DNA from: Micromonospora sp. ALFpr18c
Lineage (GTDB): Bacteria; Actinomycetota; Actinomycetes; Mycobacteriales; Micromonosporaceae
Direction of reading: 5' to 3'
Assembly: GCF_008868155.1 (NCBI RefSeq)
Contig: NZ_WBKR01000008.1
Coordinates: 1-64,000, forward strand
Length of the DNA stretch: 64,000 bases
Within the stretch, counting starts at the first letter, position 1. Every line of letters begins with the position of its first letter. Both the position numbers and the translations under genes were made by a program. The notes beneath the pieces were generated by a model. That model was not told the origin of the DNA and made no database searches. It saw only the letters and a program-made list of their open reading frames with translations. This document shows, in pieces, positions 46,315 through 55,686 of the stretch.

Positions 46315-46920
46315 TTACCGGGTGACCCGCAGCACCCGGAAGCCCTTCTGGCTGGCGTGCCGCTCGACCTGCCAACCCTGCTCGGTGAGCCAGCGCTGCA
46401 GCGAGTCGCCACCGAGGTGCCGGGCGACCACCAGCCAGCCGACGCCGTCCGGGGCGAGCCGGGGCAGCCAGCGCAGCAGCAGCTCGTGCAGTTCCTCCTT
46501 GCCGATCCGGATCGGCGGGTTGGACCACAGCTCGGCGAACCGCAGGTCCGCCGGCACGTCGTCCGGTGCGCTGACCCGGACCCGGTCACCGGCACCGATC
46601 CGGGCCGCGTTGGCGGCGGTGAGGTCACGGGCGCGGGCGTTGACGTCGACGGCCCAGACCGTGCTCGACGGCGCCACGTCGGCCAGCACGCAGGCGATCG
46701 GCCCGAACCCGCAGCCCAGGTCGAGCAGGTCACCGGTGGTGTCGGCGGTGGGCAGCTCGGCCTTGCGCAGCAGCACCGCGGTGCCCGGGTCGAGTCGGCT
46801 GGCGGAGAAGACCCCGCCGGCGGAGGCGAGCCGGTAGTCGCGGTCGGCGACGGAGAACTCGACCTCGCGCGGCGGGGCGTCGCTGGCGGGTTCAGCGGTG
46901 AAGTAGTGGTCGCCGGTCAC
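46315..46920 (-). CDS. RsmC-like class I methyltransferase
   Basis: A 201-residue SAM methyltransferase with motif I LLDLGCGFGPIACVLADV and the catalytic NPPIRIGK, which fits guanine-N2 methyltransferases of the RsmC/RlmG group (small-domain form, acting on 16S rRNA G1207 in E. coli). The start is uncertain: GTG 46920 (VTGDHYFTAEP) fits the family, while ATG 46974 would add 18 residues. It is followed by the ABC-F gene on the same strand, so the pair may share a ribosome-related role. Confidence 0.78.
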   Translation of the reverse strand: MTGDHYFTAEPASDAPPREVEFSVADRDYRLASAGGVFSASRLDPGTAVLLRKAELPTADTTGDLLDLGCGFGPIACVLADVAPSSTVWAVDVNARARDLTAANAARIGAGDRVRVSAPDDVPADLRFAELWSNPPIRIGKEELHELLLRWLPRLAPDGVGWLVVARHLGGDSLQRWLTEQGWQVERHASQKGFRVLRVTR

Positions 46921-47022
46921 GTCGGCAATTCTCGCACCGGCCGGGACACGTCCCGACACGGCCCACGCACACATTTCCCGTTATTACCCCCTAAAGGGAC
47001 AATGGCTCCTACTCTAGGCGAC

Positions 47023-48072
47023 ATGGTGTATCGGTACGAGTCCGATCAGGACGCTTTCGAGGAGTACCCGGAGCCCGGCTCCGAGGTGGCCGCGTTCGAC
47101 GGCCCGCCCCCGCCGGCCGGGCCCTCTCCGTCGCGCTTCCCCGCGCCGTCGCTGCCCCGGCCGAACCAACTCGTCCTGCCGTCGTCGCAGCCGCCGCCGC
47201 CCGCCCGTGCCGACGTTCCGCTCGCCGCACCCCGCGAACGGGTCTACACCTCCGCGCAGCCGATCGAGCAGACTTCCCGGCGCGGCGGCGGCCGCCTCTG
47301 GCAGGTGCTGGTCGGTGGCGCAGCCGTCCTGGTCCTGCTCGCGCTCTGCGGGCTGGGCGCCGCCGCGCTCCTGTCCGAACGCGGCAAACAGCCGGAGACC
47401 ACCCCGACGTACCAGCCGAACACCGCCGCGTCCGCTCCCGCCGCCGAGCGGCAGGACCTCGACTCCCGGGACACCGACCAGGCCCCCCTCACCGCCAAGG
47501 AGGTCTTCCCCGGCAAGGAACTGAAGCTCTCCGACGGCCAGGCGGCCTACCAGGTGCTCAAGACGCACTCCAGCGGCAGTTGTGCCGTCGCCGCCACCGG
47601 CGAGGTGGCCGACATGCTGGTCCGCCTCGGCTGCAACCAGGTCGTACGGGCCACGCTGCGGACCCCGGACGGCGACCACCTGGTCACCACCGGCCTGTTC
47701 AACCTCACCGACAAGGCCAGCGCCGAGCGCACCCGGGAACGGATCCGCCAGCTCCTCGACGAACGGCAGGGCCGCTTCCGGGGCCTCACCGCCGGCGACG
47801 ACACCGCCGTGCTGGGCACCGCCCCCGCCCGCGTCGGCTGGCAGGTGCGCGGCCACTACCTGGCGTACGCGCTGGTGGTCCGCGCGGACGGTGCGGCCGT
47901 CAAGTCCGGCGACCCGAAGATCCGGGAGATCCTGTTCGACATGATCGAGCTGCATCTCAGCAAGGGCGTGCTGCAACGGCGGGCCGACGGCGGCACGGCC
48001 GGGCAACCGACGGCGGCGCCGACGGAGAGCAGCGGCACCCAGAGCGGCGACGGCGAACTGCCCGGCGACTGA
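47023..48072 (+). CDS. Membrane-anchored extracytoplasmic protein of unknown function
   Basis: A 349-residue protein. A 95-residue acidic then Pro/Ser-rich cytoplasmic N-terminus is followed by one transmembrane segment (LWQVLVGGAAVLVLLALCGLGAAALL), a linker, and an extracytoplasmic domain of about 170 residues (VLKTHSSGSCAVAATGEVADML to ILFDMIELHLSKGVL). A polar tail ends it. I do not recognise the domain. The ATG at 47023 was chosen; an in-frame ATG at 47002 sits too close to AAAGGGA for normal initiation. The upstream 46975-47000 is unusually AT-rich and probably holds promoters for this gene and the divergent methyltransferase. Confidence 0.75.
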   Translation: MVYRYESDQDAFEEYPEPGSEVAAFDGPPPPAGPSPSRFPAPSLPRPNQLVLPSSQPPPPARADVPLAAPRERVYTSAQPIEQTSRRGGGRLWQVLVGGAAVLVLLALCGLGAAALLSERGKQPETTPTYQPNTAASAPAAERQDLDSRDTDQAPLTAKEVFPGKELKLSDGQAAYQVLKTHSSGSCAVAATGEVADMLVRLGCNQVVRATLRTPDGDHLVTTGLFNLTDKASAERTRERIRQLLDERQGRFRGLTAGDDTAVLGTAPARVGWQVRGHYLAYALVVRADGAAVKSGDPKIREILFDMIELHLSKGVLQRRADGGTAGQPTAAPTESSGTQSGDGELPGD

Positions 48073-48150
48073 CCCCGCCCGGCGGCGGTCAGCCCTCCCG
48101 ACGGCGGTCAGCCCTCCCGACGACCGACCCCGCCCGGCGGCGGTCAGCCT
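48068..48150. repeat. Short GC-rich local duplications between convergent genes
   Basis: Contains CCCCGCCCGGCGGCGGTCAG twice and GCGGTCAGCCCTCCCGAC twice, interleaved, in the gap between two convergent genes. It looks like replication slippage; it may contribute to termination. Confidence 0.6.
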
Positions 48151-48974
48151 TCGACGGGGACCCGCAGCCGGCGGGTCAGGTCCGCGCGACGCGCGTACTC
48201 GGCCGGGTCCTGCGGGTAGCCGACCGCGACGAGGGTCAGCCCGTGTGCCGGCGCCACCGTCACCTCGCTGGACCGCTCCCGGTGAGTGAGCAGGCTGCCC
48301 GGCCACTGGACGGGACGACGGCCGTCGCCGGCCACCAGCATGGCCCCCACCAGGCTGCGCACCATGGCCTGACAGAACGCGTCCGCCTGCACGGTGGCGA
48401 CCAGGAGGCCGTCGGGGTTCCGACGCCAGTCCAGCCGCGTCACCTCGCGCAGCGTCGTCGCGTGTTCCTTGCGCCGGCAGTACGCGGCGAAGTCGTGCTC
48501 CCCGACGAGGCCGGCGGCCGCGGCGTTCAACGCGGCCAGATCCAGCGGCCTCGGCCAGGCCAGCACCTCGTGCCGGCGCAGCGGCTCCGCCCCGAAGGGC
48601 GCGTCGGTCACCCGGTACTCGTAGCGCCGAAAGGTGGCCGAGAACCGGGCGTCGAACTCGGCGGGCACCTCGACCATCGCCCGCACCCGCACGTCGGTGG
48701 GGAGCAGACGGGCCAGCCGGCGCAACAACCGCCCCTCGTGCTGGCGCCACACGTCGACGGGCAGGTCCAGGTGGCAGACCTGCCCGGTGGCGTGCACCCC
48801 CGCGTCGGTCCGGCCCGCCACGGTCAACCCGGTGGCCGTACCGTCGCCCAGGACCAGGGCCAGGGTCTCGACGAGCACCCCCGCGACGGTCCGCCGGGTC
48901 GGCTGGGCCGCCCAACCGGAGAAACCCGCCCCGTCGTACGAGACGTCCAGCCGCAGCCGGATCCGCTCGTCCAC
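48144..48974 (-). CDS. truA: tRNA pseudouridine(38-40) synthase
   Basis: A 276-residue enzyme isomerising uridines 38-40 in the tRNA anticodon arm. Catalytic Asp57 is in AGRTDAGVHATGQVCHL. Other family parts are LRLDVSYDGAGFSGWAAQ, FDARFSATFRRYEYRV, FAAYCRRKE and QAMVRSLVGAML. The GTG start at 48974 has AGGAGG six bases upstream. It is downstream of rplQ, as in many bacteria. The usual next genes rplM-rpsI are not here. Confidence 0.94.
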   Translation of the reverse strand: MDERIRLRLDVSYDGAGFSGWAAQPTRRTVAGVLVETLALVLGDGTATGLTVAGRTDAGVHATGQVCHLDLPVDVWRQHEGRLLRRLARLLPTDVRVRAMVEVPAEFDARFSATFRRYEYRVTDAPFGAEPLRRHEVLAWPRPLDLAALNAAAAGLVGEHDFAAYCRRKEHATTLREVTRLDWRRNPDGLLVATVQADAFCQAMVRSLVGAMLVAGDGRRPVQWPGSLLTHRERSSEVTVAPAHGLTLVAVGYPQDPAEYARRADLTRRLRVPVEG

Positions 48975-49041
48975 CTCGTACCTCCTGTTACGGGTCGGGC
49001 CCGGCACCCCGATGGGGTGCCGGGCCCGACGTTGCCCTTGA

Positions 49042-49599
49042 TCAGGCCTTGTTCTCGGTGGCCTCGTCGCTGTCCTCGCGGGCGGCGTCGGTGTCACCGG
49101 ACGCCGACACCGGCGCCTCGGAGTCCTGGTCGGCGTCGGCCGACTTCGGGGCCTCCTCAGCCGGGGCGAGCGCCTCGACCTTGTCCTGCTGCGCGGCCTT
49201 GCGGGCGGCGGTCTTCTTGTTCGCCTTCGGCTCGGCGACCTGAAGCTCCTCCACCAGCTCGATGATCGCCATCGGAGCGGCGTCACCCTTGCGCGGACCG
49301 GTCTTCACGATCCGGGTGTAGCCGCCGGGCCGGTTGGCGTACCGCGGCGCGATCTGGTCGAACAGGGCGTAGACCACGTCCTTGTCCTTGACGACGCCCA
49401 GCACCCGCCGACGCGCGGCGAGGTCACCGCGCTTGGCCTTGGTGATGAGCTGCTCGGCCAGCGGACGCAGCCGTCGGGCCTTCGTCTCGGTGGTCTGGAT
49501 CTTGCCGTGCTGGAACAGCGCGGTCGCCAGGTTGGCGAGCATCAGCCGCTCGTGCGAGGGGCTGCCGCCGAGGCGGGGGCCCTTGGTGGGCGTGGGCAT
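49042..49599 (-). CDS. rplQ: 50S ribosomal protein L17
   Basis: A 185-residue L17. The first 120 or so residues are the conserved core ([70 protein letters not shown]). The remaining 65 residues are an acidic Ala/Glu/Asp-rich extension typical of actinobacterial L17. It is the last ribosomal-protein gene of the alpha-operon segment, 33 bases after rpoA. Confidence 0.95.
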   Translation of the reverse strand: MPTPTKGPRLGGSPSHERLMLANLATALFQHGKIQTTETKARRLRPLAEQLITKAKRGDLAARRRVLGVVKDKDVVYALFDQIAPRYANRPGGYTRIVKTGPRKGDAAPMAIIELVEELQVAEPKANKKTAARKAAQQDKVEALAPAEEAPKSADADQDSEAPVSASGDTDAAREDSDEATENKA

Positions 49600-49633
49600 T
49601 TTTGGTGCTCCTCAGTTGTGGCGGCAGCGCGGA

Positions 49634-50656
49634 CTAGAGCTGCTCGGTCTCGCGGTAGTCGTCGGTGTCGTAGTCGGCCTCGCCGAAGGTGTCCACGACG
49701 TTCGCCGGGTCGAAGTTCGGGGCAGAGTCCTTCAGCCCCAGACCCATCCCGGCGAGCTTCATCTTGACCTCGTCGATCGACTTCTGACCGAAGTTGCGGA
49801 TGTCGAGGAGGTCGGCCTCGGTACGCCCGATGAGCTCACCAACGGAGTTGATGCCCTCGCGCTTGAGGCAGTTGTAGGAGCGGACGGTGAGGTCCAGCTC
49901 CTCGATCGGCAGGGCGAGGTCCGCCGCCAGCTGGGCGTCCTGCGGGGACGGCCCGATGTCGATGCCCTCGGCGGTCTCGTCCAGCTCCCGTGCCAGACCG
50001 AACAGCTCCACCAGCGTCGAACCGGCCGAGGCCAGCGCGGTACGCGGACCCATCGACGGCTTGGTCTCGACGTCGATGATCAGCCGGTCGAAGTCGGTGC
50101 GCTGCTCGACACGGGTCGCCTCGACGCGGTAGGTCACCTTCAGCACCGGCGAGTAGATCGAGTCGACCGGGATCCGGCCGATCTCGGCGCCGGACTGCTT
50201 GTTCTGCGCAGCCGTCACGTAGCCCCGGCCCCGCTCGACGGTCAGCTCCATGTCGAGCCGGCCCTTGCCGTTGAGGGTCGCGAGCTTCAGGTCCGGGTTG
50301 TGCACGGAGACGCCGGCCGGGGGCTGGATGTCACCCGCGGTCACGTCGCCCGGGCCCTGCTTGCGCAGGTACATGCTGACCGGCTCGTCGTGCTCGGAGC
50401 TGACGCACAGCTCCTTGATGTTCATGACGAGCTCGACCACGTCCTCCTTGACACCGGGGATCGTGGTGAACTCGTGCAGCACGCCGTCGATCTTGATCGA
50501 GGTGACGGCCGCACCCGGGATCGACGACAGCAGCGTGCGCCGCAGCGAGTTGCCCAGGGTGTAACCGAAGCCCGGCTCCAGCGGCTCGATGGCGAACCGC
50601 GACCGGGTCTCGTTGATCGACTCCTCGGAGAGGGAGGGTCGCTGGCTGATGAGCAT
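49634..50656 (-). CDS. rpoA: RNA polymerase subunit alpha
   Basis: A 340-residue alpha subunit. The N-terminal dimerisation/assembly domain runs from [38 protein letters not shown], and the C-terminal domain that contacts DNA and activators includes [42 protein letters not shown]. The length is normal for actinobacteria. It lies about 100 bases after rpsD, with a hairpin in the gap. Confidence 0.97.
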   Translation of the reverse strand: MLISQRPSLSEESINETRSRFAIEPLEPGFGYTLGNSLRRTLLSSIPGAAVTSIKIDGVLHEFTTIPGVKEDVVELVMNIKELCVSSEHDEPVSMYLRKQGPGDVTAGDIQPPAGVSVHNPDLKLATLNGKGRLDMELTVERGRGYVTAAQNKQSGAEIGRIPVDSIYSPVLKVTYRVEATRVEQRTDFDRLIIDVETKPSMGPRTALASAGSTLVELFGLARELDETAEGIDIGPSPQDAQLAADLALPIEELDLTVRSYNCLKREGINSVGELIGRTEADLLDIRNFGQKSIDEVKMKLAGMGLGLKDSAPNFDPANVVDTFGEADYDTDDYRETEQL

Positions 50657-50712
50657 GTTTTCTCTTCTCTTCCGGGACGCCCGCTATTTGACGCCCACGA
50701 CACAAACTGTTC

Positions 50713-50742
50713 CGGTGGCCCGCCCCGGAGGGCGGGCCACCG
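50713..50742 (-). terminator. Hairpin between rpsD and rpoA
   Basis: Perfect 13-bp arms (50713-50725 and 50730-50742, arm CGGTGGCCCGCCC) in the rpsD-rpoA gap on the minus strand. It may act as an attenuator or processing site that sets rpoA level relative to ribosomal proteins. Confidence 0.65.
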
Positions 50743-50755
50743 CAACGAGCTCCGA

Positions 50756-51382
50756 CTACTTGGAGTAGAGCTCGACGATCAGCTGCTCCTGGACCTGCGT
50801 GTCGATGACCTGCCGGGCCGGGAGGGAGTGCACGAGCACCTTCATCTGGCTCGGGATGGCCTCAAGCCACGCCGGAACCGTCTTCGAGCCGGCCTGAGCC
50901 TGCGCGACGATGAACGGGGTGAGCTCCTTGCTCTTGCCCCGAACCTCGATGATGTCGTGCTCCTTGACGCGGTACGACGGGATGTCGACCTTCTTGCCGT
51001 TCACCGTGAAGTGACCGTGCTTGACCAGCTGGCGGGCCATGTCCCGCGAGTGGGCGTAGCCGGCCCGGTAAACGACGTTGTCCAGCCGCGACTCGAGGAT
51101 CTGCAGGAGGACCTCACCGGTCTTGGCCTGCTTGCCGACGGCTTCCTCGTAGTAACCGCGGAACTGCTTCTCCAGCACGCCGTAAACCCGGCGGGCCTTC
51201 TGCTTCTCACGGAGCTGGAGCAGGTACTCCGTCTCCTTCGTGCGGCCGCGGCCGTGCTGCCCGGGCGGGAACGGCCGGGACTCGAACGGGCACTTCGGGC
51301 CATCGCACTTGCTGCCCTTGAGGAACAGCTTCATCTTCTCCCGCCGGCAACGGCGGCAGTCAGCACCGGTGTAACGAGCCAT
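50756..51382 (-). CDS. rpsD: 30S ribosomal protein S4
   Basis: A 208-residue S4, a primary 16S rRNA binder and often the autoregulator of the alpha operon. The N-terminus has cysteines in [23 protein letters not shown], so it is the zinc-binding (C+) form. The S4 RNA-binding domain is [34 protein letters not shown]. It follows rpsK by 13 bases. Confidence 0.96.
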   Translation of the reverse strand: MARYTGADCRRCRREKMKLFLKGSKCDGPKCPFESRPFPPGQHGRGRTKETEYLLQLREKQKARRVYGVLEKQFRGYYEEAVGKQAKTGEVLLQILESRLDNVVYRAGYAHSRDMARQLVKHGHFTVNGKKVDIPSYRVKEHDIIEVRGKSKELTPFIVAQAQAGSKTVPAWLEAIPSQMKVLVHSLPARQVIDTQVQEQLIVELYSK

Positions 51383-51395
51383 CTCTCTCTACCTC

Positions 51396-51803
51396 TCAGA
51401 CCCGACGACGCTTAGGCGGACGGCACCCGTTGTGCGGCTGCGGGGTGACGTCGGCGATCTGGCCGACCTCGAGGCCCACGGCCTGCAGCGAACGGATGGC
51501 GGTCTCCCGGCCGGAGCCGGGGCCCTTGACGAACACGTCGACCTTGCGCATGCCGTGCTCCATGGCCCGACGCGCGGCGGCCTCGGCGGCCAGCTGCGCG
51601 GCGAACGGAGTCGACTTGCGGGAGCCCTTGAAGCCAACCTGGCCGGCGGAGGCCCAGGAGATGACCGCACCGGTCGGGTCCGTGATGGACACGATGGTGT
51701 TGTTGAAGGTGCTCTTGATGTGCGCCTGCCCGTGGGCGACGTTCTTGCGTTCCTTGCGCCGGACCTTCTTGACAGCGGCTCCGGCACGAGCCTTCGGTGG
51801 CAT
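51396..51803 (-). CDS. rpsK: 30S ribosomal protein S11
   Basis: A 135-residue S11 with a basic N-terminus and the conserved blocks [44 protein letters not shown] and [23 protein letters not shown], ending [18 protein letters not shown]. It forms the platform of the small subunit. It lies between rpsM and rpsD on the same strand. Confidence 0.97.
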   Translation of the reverse strand: MPPKARAGAAVKKVRRKERKNVAHGQAHIKSTFNNTIVSITDPTGAVISWASAGQVGFKGSRKSTPFAAQLAAEAAARRAMEHGMRKVDVFVKGPGSGRETAIRSLQAVGLEVGQIADVTPQPHNGCRPPKRRRV

Positions 51804-51890
51804 AAGTCTGTGCGCTCCTAGTTGACTTTCCGGATCGGGTTGCGGCCTGGCCCACCTCGGCGGCGGCCACCCCCGTCATCCGGTTAAGAA

Positions 51891-52271
51891 CTACTTCTTG
51901 CCGGGCTTCTTCTTGCCGGCGACGGTCCGCTTCGGGCCCTTGCGGGTCCGCGCGTTGGTCTTGGTCCGCTGGCCACGCACGGGCAGGCCCCGGCGGTGCC
52001 GGATGCCGGCGTAGCAGCCGATCTCGACCTTGCGGCGGATGTCAGCGGCGACCTCGCGGCGCAGGTCGCCTTCAACCTTGTAGTTGCCCTCGATGTGGTC
52101 GCGGAGCTGCACGAGCTCCTCGTCCGTGAGGTCCCGAGCGCGCTTGTCCGGCGAGATGCCGGTGGCGGCGAGTGTCTCCAGGGCGCGGGTGCGACCGACC
52201 CCGAAGATGTAGGTGAGCGCGATCTCCATCCGCTTCTCGCGGGGGAGATCCACGCCGACTAGACGTGCCAT
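51891..52271 (-). CDS. rpsM: 30S ribosomal protein S13
   Basis: A 126-residue S13: [30 protein letters not shown], the helix-turn-helix-like middle, and [26 protein letters not shown] before a Lys-rich tail that approaches P-site tRNA. It starts the rpsM-rpsK-rpsD-rpoA-rplQ segment and has a 267-base leader upstream. Confidence 0.97.
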   Translation of the reverse strand: MARLVGVDLPREKRMEIALTYIFGVGRTRALETLAATGISPDKRARDLTDEELVQLRDHIEGNYKVEGDLRREVAADIRRKVEIGCYAGIRHRRGLPVRGQRTKTNARTRKGPKRTVAGKKKPGKK

Positions 52272-52538
52272 GTGCGGGCGTACTCCTCGTAATGTGTGGC
52301 GGAGGTGTGGACCCGTCCCATCCCGCTACCGGCCGTCCCGTCTTTCCGACGCTGTCAGCGCCGGCGACCGGGATCGGTCGCTGCCCGAGCGGGCCCCGGC
52401 CTCCGACCGGGGGTCAGCCACGCAGGAGTACGTCTCGCGTACCGCTCGCGGCTGGGACGAGCATGTGTGATGTGTGTGTCGCTGGGGATCTGCCCGGACC
52501 AACGCCATCCGGCCGGTGTTACGGCCGGATGGGCTGAG
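52272..52538. promoter_or_regulatory. Intergenic leader between rpmJ and rpsM
   Basis: 267 bases without a gene. It contains a hairpin next to rpmJ (52505-52532) and GC-rich sequence in which I recognise no promoter boxes. Its length suggests a separate promoter or control leader for the alpha-operon segment. Confidence 0.45.
52505..52532 (-). terminator. Hairpin directly after rpmJ
   Basis: Ten-base arms (CCATCCGGCC at 52505-52514, complement at 52523-52532) with an eight-base loop, 6 bases beyond the rpmJ stop on the minus strand. It is a likely terminator or attenuator before rpsM. Confidence 0.65.
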
Positions 52539-52652
52539 TCAGCCCTGGCGCTGCTTGTGGCGCGGGTCGCTGCAGATGACCATGACCCGGCCGTGCCGGC
52601 GGATAACCCGGCACTTGTTGCAGATCCTCTTGACGCTCGGCTTGACCTTCAC
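52539..52652 (-). CDS. rpmJ: 50S ribosomal protein L36
   Basis: A 37-residue L36 translated from a GTG at 52652: [20 protein letters not shown], continuing to [10 protein letters not shown]. Three cysteines and one histidine (CNKC, then C and H) form the zinc site, so this is the zinc-binding form. GTAAGG lies upstream of the start. It follows infA by 91 bases. Confidence 0.96.
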   Translation of the reverse strand: MKVKPSVKRICNKCRVIRRHGRVMVICSDPRHKQRQG

Positions 52653-52743
52653 GGTTGCCTTACTTCCCATCTGGCCCGGCGACGCGGAGTACGCGAGACC
52701 GGACGTCGAAGACGGACACGGGACTTCCCGGCCGTCGTCAGGA

Positions 52744-52965
52744 CTACTTGTAGCGGTAGACGATGCGCCCGCGGGTCAGGTCGTACGGCGAGAGTTCGAC
52801 GACGACCCGGTCCTCCGGCAGGATGCGGATGTAGTGCTGCCGCATCTTGCCGCTGATGTGAGCCAGCACCTTGTGGCCGTTCGCGAGCTCCACCCGGAAC
52901 ATAGCGTTCGGCAGGGGCTCGATGACCCGACCCTCGATCTCAATGGCTCCGTCTTTTTTCGGCAT
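52744..52965 (-). CDS. infA: Translation initiation factor IF-1
   Basis: A 73-residue OB-fold protein ([73 protein letters not shown] in family order), which occupies the ribosomal A site during initiation. The length is exactly normal. A 399-base region separates it from the gene upstream, so it probably has its own promoter. Confidence 0.97.
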   Translation of the reverse strand: MPKKDGAIEIEGRVIEPLPNAMFRVELANGHKVLAHISGKMRQHYIRILPEDRVVVELSPYDLTRGRIVYRYK

Positions 52966-53364
52966 GTCCTCCGCTGTCCTGACGTCGATTGCTCCGGGCG
53001 GCCCACAACGTCTTACACGGAAACCTGACCTTGATCAGGAGCCCGCGCCAGCCGCGGCTCCAGGACCCACCGAAGCGCAGGGTGGGCATGCCGGAGTGGA
53101 CGCTGTGCGCCGATCTGAAAGTGTACGCCCGCCTGCGGTCCGTCGCCAAACCGGCCACCCACCACGCCGCCGTGTCGGTGCCGGCCCCCCGTCCGGACGC
53201 CCGATGATCTCCGCCCGAGCCCCACCTGCGCGTGATCCACTCGCCTTCCGTGAAACCGCGGCATCCGCGGGTGGTGGACAACACAACTTCAGCGAATCCG
53301 AGTGGATCAAGGCACGAGCTCCGGACGGTGCCGCGGATTGCCCGCCCCAGGCCGCCGCAGATGA
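52966..53364. promoter_or_regulatory. infA upstream region containing a palindromic repeat
   Basis: About 400 bases without a gene. It includes the 77-bp repeat copy at 53233-53309 and, nearer infA, a moderately AT-rich stretch (52995-53040) where the infA promoter probably lies. No clear -10/-35 pair was identified. Confidence 0.5.
53233..53309. repeat. 77-bp palindromic repeat element, copy 2
   Basis: Outer arms TGATCCACTCG (53233-53243) and CGAGTGGATCA (53299-53309) pair perfectly; pairing continues imperfectly inward. A small CCGCGG-CATC-CGCGG-like hairpin and GTGGACA lie in the centre. Same length and ends as the copy at 30661-30737. It is downstream of the DUF1707 gene. Confidence 0.75.
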
Positions 53365-53937
53365 TCAGGCTGGCGCTGGGGGTTCGTCCCGTTCGTTCGC
53401 TTCGTCGGCGCGCAGTTCCCGTCGCCGCTCCCGCTTCGCCCGCTTGCGCTCCCGCTCGACGGCCCGACGCCGGGGCTCTCCCCGACCCAGTCCGGTCACC
53501 GTCTGGATCATCAGCACCGCGCCCCACGGCCCGGCCACCCAGATCGGCCAGAAATAGAGCAGCTCCCCGCTGAGCAGCGAGATCACCGCCCAGATGGTCA
53601 CCACGACGGCGATCACCCTCAGGTACGGCAGCCACACCTCGGCCAACCAGCGGGCCGTGCCGGCACCCGCCGTCGGGGCGGGCTGGTGACCCGCGCCGGC
53701 GCCCGGCGGGGCGGCCGGGATGACCGGCGCCAGCGTCGACCCCCCGGTGGGCGGCACCGGCGGCAGGTCGGTCAGCAGGGCGTCCAACTCCGCGTACGTC
53801 CATGCGGCGTACGCCCGTTGCAACCGCTCGTCGTACTCGTGCAGGTCCAGTCGGCCCTCGCCGAGGGCGACGCGCAACCGGTCGGCCACCGCCTCACGGT
53901 CCGCGTCCGCCGCTCGCATCCCGTCGCGCCCGTCCAT
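53365..53937 (-). CDS. DUF1707 and two-helix membrane protein
   Basis: A 190-residue protein. The N-terminal DUF1707 domain (MRAADADREAVADRLRVALGEGRLDLHEYDERLQRAYAAWTYAELDALLTDLP) is a short helical module common in actinobacterial membrane proteins. A Pro/Ala linker, two hydrophobic segments (YLRVIAVVVTIWAVISLL; LYFWPIWVAGPWGAVLMIQTV) and a strongly charged Arg/Glu tail follow. The function is unknown. The start ATG 53937 fits family starts; ATG 53949 is also in frame. It is inserted between map and infA and is flanked on both sides by copies of the 75-77 bp repeat. Confidence 0.8.
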   Translation of the reverse strand: MDGRDGMRAADADREAVADRLRVALGEGRLDLHEYDERLQRAYAAWTYAELDALLTDLPPVPPTGGSTLAPVIPAAPPGAGAGHQPAPTAGAGTARWLAEVWLPYLRVIAVVVTIWAVISLLSGELLYFWPIWVAGPWGAVLMIQTVTGLGRGEPRRRAVERERKRAKRERRRELRADEANERDEPPAPA

Positions 53938-53992
53938 GCCGGCAAGCATGCCACCGCCACGCCAGTCCCGTCCGACCCCGAGCCGCCCTCCT

Positions 53993-54067
53993 CGATCCAC
54001 CCGGTTCGCCGTCCTGGTTACATCGCATCGGTTGGATACCGCCGGATCGGCGAATCGGAGTCGATCA
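53993..54067. repeat. 75-bp palindromic repeat element, copy 3
   Basis: The left arm (53993-54014, starting CGATCCACCCGGTTCGCCG) and right arm (about 54043-54067, ending CGAATCGGAGTCGATCA) are imperfect complements, and both match the arms of copies 1 and 2. It lies between map and the DUF1707 gene. Confidence 0.7.
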
Positions 54068-54093
54068 ACGTGCCAGGGCGGCGGCTGGAGCGG

Positions 54094-54945
54094 TCAGGGG
54101 GCGGTCGAGGTGGCGGGTTGGCGAGCCGTTACCAGGTCGCCCAGTCGGGCGCGGCCGCCGTCGAAGGCGGTGAGCACCCAGACGCCGTCGGGCAGCAGCG
54201 CCATCGAGTGCTCGACGTGCGCGGCCACCGAACCGTCCCGGGTGACGACCGTCCAGCCGTCGGCCAGCTCGACCGTCCGCGGGGACGCCATCGTGATCAT
54301 CGGTTCGATGGCGAGTGCCATACCGGGAACCAACCGTGGGCCCTTGCCCGGCCGGCCGTGGTTGAGCACGTGCGGGTCCTGGTGCATCTCGGTGCCGATG
54401 CCGTGCCCACCGTAGCCGTCAACGATGCCGTACCGGCCGCCCTTGCGGACGGCGGTCTCCACCGCGTGCGAGATGTCGGTGAGGCGGCCCTTGCCGCTGG
54501 CCGCGCCGCGGGCGGCGGCCGCGATACCGGCCCACATGGCGTCCTCGGCCACCTCGGCCATCTTGAGCAGCGCCGGGTCGACCTCGCCGACCCCGACCGT
54601 GATCGCGGAGTCGCCGTGCCAGCCGTTCAGCACCGCGCCGCAGTCGATCGAGATGAGGTCGCCCTCGGCGAGCACCTGCTTCGGCGAGGGGATGGCGTGC
54701 ACGATCTGCTCGTTGACCGAGGAGCAGATCGACGCCGGGAACCCGTGGTAGCCCTTGAACGACGGGACGGCGCCCGCCTCGCGGATGGTCGACTCGGCGA
54801 TGGCGTCCAGATCGGCGGTGCTCACACCGGGGGCCACGGCCTCGCGCATCCGGCGCAGCGCCTCCGCCACCACCAGCCCGGCGGCCCGCATCTTTTCGAT
54901 CTGGTCAGGGGTCTTCAGCTGGATGTCCAGCTGGGGACGACGCAT
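54094..54945 (-). CDS. map: Methionine aminopeptidase, type I
   Basis: A 283-residue enzyme that removes N-terminal methionine. The five metal ligands are recognisable in LISIDCGAVLNGWHGDSAITVGVG (two Asp), GYGGHGIGTEMHQDPHVLNHG (His), EPMITM (Glu) and VEHSMALLPDG (Glu). There is no SH3-type N-terminal extension (starts MRRPQLDIQLKTPDQIEKMRAAG). It lies 87 bases after adk, the usual order secY-adk-map. Confidence 0.96.
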   Translation of the reverse strand: MRRPQLDIQLKTPDQIEKMRAAGLVVAEALRRMREAVAPGVSTADLDAIAESTIREAGAVPSFKGYHGFPASICSSVNEQIVHAIPSPKQVLAEGDLISIDCGAVLNGWHGDSAITVGVGEVDPALLKMAEVAEDAMWAGIAAAARGAASGKGRLTDISHAVETAVRKGGRYGIVDGYGGHGIGTEMHQDPHVLNHGRPGKGPRLVPGMALAIEPMITMASPRTVELADGWTVVTRDGSVAAHVEHSMALLPDGVWVLTAFDGGRARLGDLVTARQPATSTAP

Positions 54946-55032
54946 GGAGCGATTACCTTTCGTGGCTGTTCAGCGGGGCACGTCTCGCGTACCCCGCTGT
55001 TCGCACTCTATCCGCGTGGACCGGCGAGGACC

Positions 55033-55686
55033 TCAGCCGCCGTACGACCGCAGCGCGTCGATGGCCCGGCTGGTGACGTCCTCCACCGGGCCGGTGGCGT
55101 CGATCCCGACCAGCTTGCCCTGGGCGCCGTAGTAGTCGACCAGGGGCGCGGTCTTCTCGCTGTACTCCCGAAGCCGGGTGGCGATCGTCTCCGGCTTGTC
55201 GTCGTCGCGCTGGAACAGCTCGGCGCCGCACCGGTCACAGATGCCCGGGCGGGTGGTGGCGTCGAACTCGACGTGCCAGATCTTGCCGCAGCCCCGGCAG
55301 GTACGCCGGCCGGAGAGCCGTCGGATCACCTCGTCGTCGTCGACCACCAGCTCCAGGACCAGGTCGAGGGCGGTGCCCAGGTCGGCGAGGAGCTTGTCGA
55401 GAGCGGCGGCCTGCGGAGTGGTCCGCGGGAAACCGTCGAGCAGGAAACCCTCGCTGGCGTCGGGCTCGGCCAGCCGGTCCCGGACCATGTTGATGGTGAC
55501 CTCGTCCGGAACCAGCTCGCCCGCGTCCATGTACCGCTTCGCCTCGACACCCAACGGCGTGCCCTGGGTGACGTTCGACCGGAAGATGTCTCCGGTCGAG
55601 ATCTTCGGCACCGAGAGGTGCGCGGCGATGAACTCGGCCTGAGTGCCCTTGCCCGCACCCGGCGGACCAACCAGAACGAGTCTCAT
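55033..55686 (-). CDS. adk: Adenylate kinase
   Basis: A 217-residue kinase interconverting AMP, ADP and ATP. The P-loop is [12 protein letters not shown], the NMP site is [11 protein letters not shown], and [13 protein letters not shown] is present. The long LID domain carries four cysteines (CRGC and CDRC), so it is the zinc-binding LID form. The ATG follows the secY stop with no gap (TAGATG), so the two are translationally coupled. Confidence 0.97.
   Translation of the reverse strand: MRLVLVGPPGAGKGTQAEFIAAHLSVPKISTGDIFRSNVTQGTPLGVEAKRYMDAGELVPDEVTINMVRDRLAEPDASEGFLLDGFPRTTPQAAALDKLLADLGTALDLVLELVVDDDEVIRRLSGRRTCRGCGKIWHVEFDATTRPGICDRCGAELFQRDDDKPETIATRLREYSEKTAPLVDYYGAQGKLVGIDATGPVEDVTSRAIDALRSYGG

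Noticed and set aside
52272-52538. A small gene between rpmJ and rpsM
   Set aside because: Several short frames exist, but none has a ribosome-binding site or recognisable protein, and codon bias does not favour any frame.
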